64,000 bases of DNA from Archaeoglobaceae archaeon (lineage in GTDB: Archaea > Halobacteriota > Archaeoglobi > Archaeoglobales > Archaeoglobaceae). The stretch spans positions 62,001 to 126,000 of the forward strand of contig JALSOQ010000013.1 of assembly GCA_026986375.1 (NCBI GenBank), given 5' to 3'. The position numbers were made by a program, and so were the translations under genes. Every line of letters begins with the position of its first letter. Positions within the stretch are counted from its first letter, which is position 1. The notes under the pieces were generated by a model. The model was not told the origin of the DNA and searched no databases. It saw only the letters and a program-made list of their open reading frames with translations. Below, piece by piece: positions 58,895 to 64,000 of the stretch.

Positions 58895-59997
58895 CTCCTT
58901 ACGCATCTAACGTAATACCTCACCGGATGCTTAATGTTCGAGCAACTTTCGTCGGCGTAACAGTTCCCGTAGCTCTTCATGGTATCGCACGAAGGACAGA
59001 TGTATTCTTCCCCCTTCCCCCTCCGCCCCGCTATGTGCTCGACCTGATACCTCGTTTTGTCTTCATCGAAATCCGGAGCGTTTCTGAAGACGTTAACGAC
59101 GTCATCGACGCTCATGCCTATGTTGAGGAGGAACGCCGCTATCGCGAATCGTGCGGAATGGGGAACGTTCATCCCGTTTCTGAGATCTGAAAGTATCTTC
59201 TTCATGCAGGGGGGATAGCATTCGGCCTTGATCCCCAAATCTTTCACGTCCAAATCGACCGATTCGTGTTCCACTTTAACTTCCAGCTTCAATCCCGCTT
59301 CAACCCTCTCGCAGAGCCTGTCCCTCAAAAACTCCTCCAAAAGCCTGACCAACTCCCTTTTACTGAGAAAGACGAAACCCCTCTCCAACCTTCTGTTCAC
59401 GAGCTTCCATTCCTCCGCCTTTATCCTGACAGCCCCTCTGAGATAGTCAACTACGTCCACTCTAAAAATACCATCGACGAACTTAGCGTTGATGCCGAAG
59501 TCAGCCACCACCACCTTCAAGAATCCGACGCTCTCTCCTTCGAGCATCTCCCTGTAAATCCTCGCCATCCTTACCGCGAACTTCCTCCTCAAAGCTTCGC
59601 TTAGATTGGACACGGCTATCTTCGAAAACAGATACGCCAGAACGAACTTCTTTGCGATATTCAGGTGTTTAATGTATTTCTCGGAACTGTGAACGGGGTA
59701 GTCGCAGAATCTGAACCTATCCAGATCTCCCCCTCTCCCAACGCAATCCTTCACGTCGCACTCTTCGCACAGAAAAGGTTCCTTAAGATCCTTCAAATTC
59801 TCCAATTCTGGAACTTTTTCCCCCTTAAGAGTCGCCTCCACTATTCTGACTCCCAGCTCTCTGGCGGACGAAACGAGTTCGTCGTCGGATCTCAGAATCG
59901 ATTCGAGGTCTCCGAACTCGAACTCCAAAAACCTCCCCGCAACTCTCAAAAAAGGATACTTCGCCAAAAAAGGAAGGATCGGCAGAAACGGCTTCAT
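58867..59997 (-). CDS. priL: DNA primase large subunit PriL
   Basis: PriL modulates the PriS catalytic subunit that makes primers. The 376-residue protein has a helical N-terminal domain and the C-terminal Fe-S domain, with cysteines in YPPCMKKIL, YICPSCDTMKSYGNC and DESCSNIKHPVRYY and the preceding NVPHSARFAIAAFLLNIG. An additional Cys cluster near residue 77 (CEECDVKDCVG) is less usual. The ATG overlaps the PCNA stop by 4 nt, so the two are translated together. Confidence 0.92.
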   Translation of the reverse strand: MKPFLPILPFLAKYPFLRVAGRFLEFEFGDLESILRSDDELVSSARELGVRIVEATLKGEKVPELENLKDLKEPFLCEECDVKDCVGRGGDLDRFRFCDYPVHSSEKYIKHLNIAKKFVLAYLFSKIAVSNLSEALRRKFAVRMARIYREMLEGESVGFLKVVVADFGINAKFVDGIFRVDVVDYLRGAVRIKAEEWKLVNRRLERGFVFLSKRELVRLLEEFLRDRLCERVEAGLKLEVKVEHESVDLDVKDLGIKAECYPPCMKKILSDLRNGMNVPHSARFAIAAFLLNIGMSVDDVVNVFRNAPDFDEDKTRYQVEHIAGRRGKGEEYICPSCDTMKSYGNCYADESCSNIKHPVRYYVRCVRSHSKRYSRE

Positions 59998-60731
59998 TCC
60001 GCCTCGATTCTCGGGGCGAGGATGTATTCCACCTTCAGCTTACCGTCCGCAACATCGAAGATCAGCCTTACCGGATAGTTGTTTCCCAAGTGTATCGTGA
60101 CTATGTCTCCCGAACCGGCTATTTTAACGAATTCCTTGAGGTATTCGACGGAAAACATAGACCTCGCGGACTCCCTGTTGAACTCTATGAGCTCCATCTC
60201 TCCCATGTGGAAAGTTATCTTGTCTATGTCTCCTTCCGCCTCGATGTAGAATCCGGTCTCGTCGCTCCTGAAAATCACGTGATCCGCTATCTTATCCGCC
60301 GCCTGAATCGCCTTCTTAAATTCGCCGGCATCTAAAACTATCTTAGCCGGTAGATCGAGCTCGGGGATCTTGGGCTCCTTTCTTATCGCGGAAGGATCTA
60401 TAAGAGCTACGGTATATTCCACGCTACCGAACTTCACCTTCATGTGGCTCTCGTCCTCTATCTTAATTTCGACGAGATCCTTCTTCTTTACGGTCTTCAG
60501 AATGTCGTAAACCCTGTTCACGTCCACACCCACGGTTTTCTCCTCGTCCACTCTGTAAGCGTCGAAGGACTCCCTCGGAATGTCCACGATCACCATCGCA
60601 ACGTTCGCCGGATCGACCGCCCTGCTGTGCAGACCCTCCTCCTTAAAATGGAATCTCGCCTCGCTTACGAGTGAAACTATGGCCTTAGTGGCGGTCTTTA
60701 TAACTTCACCGCCGATTATCGCGTCTATCAT
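59994..60731 (-). CDS. pcn: DNA polymerase sliding clamp (PCNA)
   Basis: The 245-residue clamp has KFGSVEYTVALIDPSAIRKE, PELDLPAKIVLDAGEFKKAI, MFSVEYLKEFVKIAGSGD and the C-terminal LKVEYILAPRIEAE, and matches the length of the Archaeoglobus PCNA. It forms a homotrimer that tethers polymerase, ligase and the clamp loader whose tail begins this window. ATG 60731 (MIDAIIGGE) is the family start; a Met three codons upstream is less likely. It heads the pcn-priL operon. Confidence 0.97.
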   Translation of the reverse strand: MIDAIIGGEVIKTATKAIVSLVSEARFHFKEEGLHSRAVDPANVAMVIVDIPRESFDAYRVDEEKTVGVDVNRVYDILKTVKKKDLVEIKIEDESHMKVKFGSVEYTVALIDPSAIRKEPKIPELDLPAKIVLDAGEFKKAIQAADKIADHVIFRSDETGFYIEAEGDIDKITFHMGEMELIEFNRESARSMFSVEYLKEFVKIAGSGDIVTIHLGNNYPVRLIFDVADGKLKVEYILAPRIEAE

Positions 60732-60779
60732 TTGAGTCACCCCGGACGATATAAGAATTGTTTCGTTTATAATTTTTCC

Positions 60780-60983
60780 CTAAATCCACCAGATCCAGAT
60801 TCCGTTCGCCGCTTCGATCCTCCTACCCCTTATCTTCCCCTCAATCGCGAGCCTCTGCAACCTTCTCAAAGCGACTCTCCTATCCACGTTGAGCTTTTCC
60901 GCGATTTCGGAAGTGACGAGAGGAACGCCAGCATTTTTTAGCACATCGATTATCTTCTTTTCCATTTCATCGATATCTTCCAT
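60780..60983 (-). CDS. Small winged-helix DNA-binding protein
   Basis: The 67-residue protein is a lone winged helix: KKIIDVLKNAGVPLVTSEIA, EKLNVDRRVALRRLQRLAIE and a wing GKIRGRRIEAANGIWIWWI. It probably acts as a transcription regulator, possibly of itself or of the pcn operon 49 bp downstream, which it precedes on the same strand. The hydrophobic end with three Trp is notable and may form the dimer face. Confidence 0.7.
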   Translation of the reverse strand: MEDIDEMEKKIIDVLKNAGVPLVTSEIAEKLNVDRRVALRRLQRLAIEGKIRGRRIEAANGIWIWWI

Positions 60984-61084
60984 GTGTGTAACTTAGCAGG
61001 ATTATATTAAAGCTTTTCGATACCGATCTTAAAACGGGTGTCAACATCACAAGCGTTAAGTTTTTGACGTAGATCTTTTGCCGA

Positions 61085-61702
61085 ATGAAAGTTGGATTGG
61101 TTTTGGGAGATCAATCTAAAGAGATCTTCGCCAAAACAATATCGAGATTTTTCGATATTTACGTCTATCGCCTGCCGGAAGATATTCCGGACGTTCTCGA
61201 CGATGAGTTCGAGTTTCCGGAGAAGCTTTTCGAAGTTGAAGTCCTAATTAGCTACGCTCATAGGGGTGATCTGAACGCGGATCTCGTGAAGATCGCTGAG
61301 GAGAAAGGAGTGAAACTCGTTCTAATAGCCGGAAATTTCGGTTTTTTGAGGAGGAAGGGGAAAACGAGGGTGGTTGTGGAGGACGTCTGCTGTTCCACTT
61401 ACGTGAGGGGTTGCGAGTTCTTCGAGAGGTTCGGAATACCCGAGTTCGAGGTGGAGATTGATTCGGGCAGAATAGCGGATGTGGAGGTTAGGAGATCCTC
61501 TCTCTGCGGAGCGAGCTATTTCGTAGCGGAGAATCTTAGAGATGTGAGGGTGGAATACGCTCCCGTAAAAGCCGGATTCCTCGTCCAAATCTATCCCTGC
61601 CTAGCATCCCGGGGTTTTAGGGGAGGAATTCACAAAGCCGCGAACATCCACAAGCTCGCGATTGAGAGGGCTATTAGGAGGGCAGAAAGACGCCGAGTAT
61701 GA
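61085..61702 (+). CDS. DUF166-like conserved archaeal protein
   Basis: The 205-residue protein has VGLVLGDQSKEIFAKTISRF at the start, VLISYAHRGDLNADLV, VVVEDVCCSTYVRGCEFFER and EYAPVKAGFLVQIYPCLASR near the C-terminus. The cysteine-rich CCSTYVRGC and the late YPC are reminiscent of the archaeal DUF166 group, some members of which were once called thymidylate synthase-like. No catalytic role is established. It overlaps the convergent UbiA gene by 29 bp. Confidence 0.7.
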   Translation: MKVGLVLGDQSKEIFAKTISRFFDIYVYRLPEDIPDVLDDEFEFPEKLFEVEVLISYAHRGDLNADLVKIAEEKGVKLVLIAGNFGFLRRKGKTRVVVEDVCCSTYVRGCEFFERFGIPEFEVEIDSGRIADVEVRRSSLCGASYFVAENLRDVRVEYAPVKAGFLVQIYPCLASRGFRGGIHKAANIHKLAIERAIRRAERRRV

Positions 61703-62531
61703 TGGTCAGAAGTAGGACTACGCTTATGGTCGCGTTTACGTTGAAGAATGCCTTCTGAACGTCATTCTTGAATCGAACTACGTAGTGCTCGTAAATCAGG
61801 AGGGCGCTCATTAAGATCGATCCTATTACCGCAGTCCCGCCCAAGAGTTCGAAGAGACTTAGAGATACGAGGGTGAAGAACGTGAGGTGGCTGAGGGCGG
61901 AAACGTTCAAAGCGAAATCGACTCCGAAGTGAGCTCCTACGGAGTGCAATCCCATCTTCCTGTCGAACTCCAAATCCTGAAGTCCGTATATGATGTCGAA
62001 CCCCGCGACCCAGAACATAACTCCAACGCTCAGCAGTATTATCGGCCAATCTTTCGGAGTCAACGAATTCGTTACGGCAATCCAACCTCCCAAAGGTGCG
62101 AAAGCCAGATTCAATCCCAAAACGTAGTGGCAGAGACAAGTGAACCTCTTGAGGTAGGGATAGACGTAGGATACTATCGCGGGAATCGGAGAGAGCTCGA
62201 ACGCCAAGTCGTTTATGAGATACGCGGAGGTGAAGTAAACGATTAAACCAAAAATTGCTATCGCGTATGCCTCTTTTAGGGATATGAGTCCGGCGGGTAG
62301 GTGTCTGTTTGCAGTTCTCGGATTCAGAGCGTCTATTTCCCTGTCTATTATTCTGTTGAAAGACATTGCAGCGGTCCTCAGTCCGGTGAATGCGAGCAAT
62401 ATTAGAAAGAACAGCCTCCAGCCGAACCATCCCCCACAAGCTAAAAAGGCTCCGGCGTATGCGAAAGGGAGCGCGAAGAGAGTGTGCTCGATCTTTATAA
62501 AGTCCGCATACATCCTAAGCCTTTTCATCAT
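61674..62531 (-). CDS. UbiA-family prenyltransferase, probably menaquinone biosynthesis (MqnP-like)
   Basis: The 285-residue membrane enzyme has eight to nine membrane helices and both Asp-rich prenyl diphosphate motifs: NRIIDREIDALNPRTANRHL and DIIYGLQDLEFDRKMGLHSV. It attaches a polyprenyl chain to an aromatic acid, and the N-terminus KIEHTLFALPFAYAGAFLA is typical of the 4-hydroxybenzoate/MqnP group. Archaeoglobales use menaquinone in sulfate or iron respiration, so menaquinone synthesis by the futalosine route is likely. Its start overlaps the HAD gene stop (ATGA). Confidence 0.88.
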   Translation of the reverse strand: MMKRLRMYADFIKIEHTLFALPFAYAGAFLACGGWFGWRLFFLILLAFTGLRTAAMSFNRIIDREIDALNPRTANRHLPAGLISLKEAYAIAIFGLIVYFTSAYLINDLAFELSPIPAIVSYVYPYLKRFTCLCHYVLGLNLAFAPLGGWIAVTNSLTPKDWPIILLSVGVMFWVAGFDIIYGLQDLEFDRKMGLHSVGAHFGVDFALNVSALSHLTFFTLVSLSLFELLGGTAVIGSILMSALLIYEHYVVRFKNDVQKAFFNVNATISVVLLLTIILGVFLPS

Positions 62532-63115
62532 ATTCCGGTTATGAGATTTTCAATCTCCTTCAAACTCCTCAGAACGAAGTCGGCCATTTTCGCAAACTCT
62601 CTATTTCTGCCGTTGAGTAGAAGGGCGGTTTTAGTTCCAGCTTTCCTCCCTGCAATTAGGTCGAACACGTAATCTCCAACGACGACCGCTCTCTCCGGCT
62701 TCGATTTCGCCATTTTTAGAGCTAACAGAATGGGTTCGGGTGACGGCTTAGGTTTGGCATCTTCCCTCGTTATAACGAAATCGAAGTTGAGTCCGAATCT
62801 TTCCATCACTATTTCGACGCTCTCCCTGCAGTTCCTCGTAACCACCCCCTTCTTCAATCCCAGTTCTTCGAGCATATCGAGAACTTCCTTTGCATGAGGC
62901 GTTAGTTTAGCGTTCAATGCGGCTCTAATTTCGAACTCCTTAAGAACTTCGAGTTTTCTCCTTCTCTCCTCATCCTTGAACTTCAAAATCGATTCCAAAA
63001 TATATTTATTTTTTATCCCCAAAGCTCTCCTTATTTCCTCGAAGTCCAAGTTCAATTCTATGAGGGTTCCGTCCAAGTCGAAAATGAACGTGTCAAGAAA
63101 CGTAGCTATCGTCAT
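62528..63115 (-). CDS. HAD-superfamily phosphatase
   Basis: The 195-residue hydrolase has motif I FIFDLDGTLIEL (nucleophile Asp), a helical cap, motif II VVTRN, motif III KPKPSPEPILLAL (Lys) and motif IV VVVGDYVFDLIAGRKAG. It resembles phosphoglycolate phosphatase-type HADs; the substrate is unknown. ATG 63115 is chosen (TTG 63121 is upstream) and overlaps the end of the acidic protein gene by 23 bp. The three genes acidic protein-HAD-UbiA overlap in series. Confidence 0.87.
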   Translation of the reverse strand: MTIATFLDTFIFDLDGTLIELNLDFEEIRRALGIKNKYILESILKFKDEERRRKLEVLKEFEIRAALNAKLTPHAKEVLDMLEELGLKKGVVTRNCRESVEIVMERFGLNFDFVITREDAKPKPSPEPILLALKMAKSKPERAVVVGDYVFDLIAGRKAGTKTALLLNGRNREFAKMADFVLRSLKEIENLITGI

Positions 63116-63365
63116 CCTCAAATCCTAAGGATATGTCCTGCAACATCTTCGAGGCCAAGCCCAAAAGCAATTTGTCCTCTCCTATTATCTCCCTGATCAG
63201 CATGAGCGATGCGGCTTCCTTCAACTCGTAGCTCTTGAGTTCGTCGAGCAATTTGATGAGCTTGTTCGCCAACTTGTAAATTTCGGCCAGCTTGACCTCA
63301 TCCTCGGAGTCTATTTCCTCCTCTTCCTCTTCTTCGATCAGGAAAATTTCCTCGAATTCTTCCAT
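63093..63365 (-). CDS. Small acidic hypothetical protein
   Basis: The 90-residue protein begins with a run of glutamates (FLIEEEEEEEIDSEDEVKLA) followed by two or three amphipathic helices (KLANKLIKLLDELKSYELKE, MLIREIIGEDKLLLGLASKM). It lacks known motifs. Acidic helical proteins of this size may be chaperone-like or DNA mimics, but nothing here proves that. It heads an overlapping set with the HAD and UbiA genes. Confidence 0.55.
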   Translation of the reverse strand: MEEFEEIFLIEEEEEEEIDSEDEVKLAEIYKLANKLIKLLDELKSYELKEAASLMLIREIIGEDKLLLGLASKMLQDISLGFEDDDSYVS

Positions 63366-63419
63366 ATTGCGATGGACTGTAGAGGACGATTTAAGTCTTT
63401 TGGTGTTCCAACGAAAAGG

Positions 63420-63425
63420 TTTTAA
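63420..63425 (+). promoter_or_regulatory. TATA-like box of tRNA-Thr
   Basis: TTTTAA is centred about 27 bp before the first base of the tRNA at 63450, the spacing expected if transcription starts at or near the mature 5' end. Confidence 0.45.
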
Positions 63426-63449
63426 TTCGTGCGATGCAACAGCAATCAG

Positions 63450-63522
63450 GCCACGGTAGCTCAGCTGGCAGAGCGTTGCCTTGGTAAGGCAAAGGTCCCG
63501 GGTTCAAATCCCGGCCGTGGCT
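63450..63522 (+). tRNA. tRNA-Thr (anticodon GGT)
   Basis: The acceptor GCCACGG pairs with CCGTGGC, and the discriminator is T. The anticodon stem TTGCC/GGCAA holds the loop TTGGTAA, which reads GGT (Thr). The T-arm GGGTTCAAATCCC is intact. The gene is 73 nt, with no intron and no encoded CCA. The sequence right after it changes abruptly to AT-rich DNA, as at an integration site. Confidence 0.93.
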
Positions 63523-63670
63523 CTAACCCGTTATTTCCAAGTTTAACAGCTTCTAAAACCTTTACTTCAAAAAATGCCGATAGATTTCCTATCTTACGCT
63601 TAGCTAACTCCACTATGTTTTTATCTACCCATAGCGTTAATTTTGTCTTATTGCTTTTCGGCCTTCCCAT
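63461..63670 (-). CDS. Possible ribbon-helix-helix protein whose 3' end runs into tRNA-Thr (antisense)
   Basis: The first 47 residues (GRPKSNKTKLTLWVDKNIVE, then LAKRKIGNLSAFFEVKVLEA) fit a ribbon-helix-helix regulator or antitoxin: a short beta strand and two helices. The last 22 residues come from the antisense strand of tRNA-Thr and are not natural protein sequence. The frame may have been altered when an element integrated into the tRNA gene. A 12-bp palindrome lies just upstream and could be its operator. Confidence 0.45.
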   Translation of the reverse strand: MGRPKSNKTKLTLWVDKNIVELAKRKIGNLSAFFEVKVLEAVKLGNNGLEPRPGFEPGTFALPRQRSAS

Positions 63671-63676
63671 AGCTAA

Positions 63677-63688
63677 CTATACGTATAG
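63677..63688. promoter_or_regulatory. Palindrome upstream of the ribbon-helix-helix frame
   Basis: CTATACGTATAG is a perfect 12-bp palindrome starting 7 bp upstream of the minus-strand ATG at 63670. Ribbon-helix-helix proteins often bind such sites to repress their own gene. Confidence 0.4.
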
Positions 63689-63745
63689 AATCCTTAAAAG
63701 CTTTTCGAAATATGTAACCGATAGGCTAAACCATAGCAAATTAAT

Positions 63746-63783
63746 TAAGCTATAACCTTAATAATTATGTATAAGCTATAGCT
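63746..63783. repeat. Direct repeats TAAGCTATA and palindrome AGCTATAGCT
   Basis: TAAGCTATA occurs at 63746-63754 and again at 63772-63780. The second copy is part of the 10-bp palindrome AGCTATAGCT (63774-63783). The copies are 26 bp apart, start to start, which could be iterons or operator sites of an element. Confidence 0.5.
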
Positions 63784-64000
63784 ATTTTTATTCCCTTTCG
63801 TTATAATTAGCTCTATGCTCGAATTTTAACCTAACCCATATTCTAACACCTATCGATATTTCAAGCCTCATCAGCTTGATCTATATCTCCCTTCTCCTAG
63901 CTCTAGTTCATGGAAAAAATAATATTAGCCGAGTAAATAATAACTCAGATAAGAGATCTAACCTCATTCTCTCCTCTTAACCCTATTTGATTATTCATAT

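Larger units (their letters stand above)
63671..64000. other. AT-rich non-coding stretch, putative border of an integrated element
   Basis: This stretch has no convincing gene. It is visibly richer in A/T than the rest of the window and carries repeated AGCTATA-type words. Together with its position right after tRNA-Thr it looks like foreign DNA whose remainder lies beyond the window. No integrase or second attachment site is visible. Confidence 0.45.

Overview
The window is a piece of a hyperthermophilic euryarchaeal chromosome, most likely from the Archaeoglobales (Archaeoglobus, Ferroglobus or Geoglobus; the genus cannot be fixed from sequence alone). Support: the archaeal order rpl18e-rpl13-rps9-rpoN-rpoK, an archaeal clamp loader, PCNA and primase, Hel308, both FtsZ1 and CetZ, an archaeal PpcA-type PEP carboxylase, four-subunit pyruvate:ferredoxin oxidoreductase, UbiA/UbiX enzymes suited to menaquinone synthesis, a tRNA-Trp intron that contains a box C/D guide RNA, and very Glu/Lys/Arg/Val-rich proteins. 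Genes are packed tightly with many ATGA overlaps. Many starts have an AT-rich TATA-like box about 24-30 bp upstream and no room for a Shine-Dalgarno site, which suggests leaderless mRNAs.

Layout. 1-2.4 kb: end of rfcL, ribosomal proteins and RNA polymerase subunits around an embedded tRNA-Pro. 2.4-5.5 kb: tiaS, a degenerate phosphoesterase and two membrane proteins. 5.5-10.8 kb: a divergent branched-chain amino-acid ABC transporter (livK-H-M with hisG coupled at its end; livG-F on the other side). 10.8-15.1 kb: tRNA-Leu, an AAA ATPase, manA, rqcH. 15.1-17.2 kb: a decayed restriction-modification-like locus. 17.1-24.3 kb: riboflavin reductase, CinA-like, IF2B-like, PHP, PhoU, DUF555, PfkB and Hel308. 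24.3-29.1 kb: tRNA-Arg, a candidate ncRNA, sec61beta, engB, tRNA-Trp, and rpl11-spt5-secE-ftsZ. 29.1-38 kb: Fe-ADH, a DtxR regulator, endonuclease V, hisI, Cgi121 and a pair of Cas4-like genes. 38 kb: a cluster of three box C/D sRNAs. 38.2-48.6 kb: CetZ with a membrane coiled-coil protein, ubiX, pyrBI, ppcA, gene remnants, dys, another C/D sRNA and kptA. 48.6-52.7 kb: a secreted protein with a MacB-like ABC exporter, and HtpX. 52.7-55.7 kb: porCDAB. 55.7-63.4 kb: membrane proteins, DUF371, a KaiC-like ATPase, pcn-priL, DUF166, UbiA and a HAD phosphatase. 63.4-64 kb: tRNA-Thr followed by an AT-rich stretch that looks like the edge of an integrated element.

The most interesting signals are: (i) box C/D RNAs whose guides can be read by eye (tRNA-Trp C34 and position 39; a 12-nt match to a conserved 23S segment); (ii) four divergent gene pairs separated by only 51-57 bp with one central, often palindromic, AT box placed about 25-30 bp from both start codons; (iii) a methyltransferase broken by an exact 13-bp tandem duplication beside a partner gene broken by an in-frame TGA; (iv) a tRNA gene that begins inside rpoN; (v) remnants of a second pyrI and of thpR; (vi) the tRNA-Thr element border. 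No CRISPR array, insertion sequence or rRNA gene was seen, and no wholly new multi-gene defence system can be claimed.
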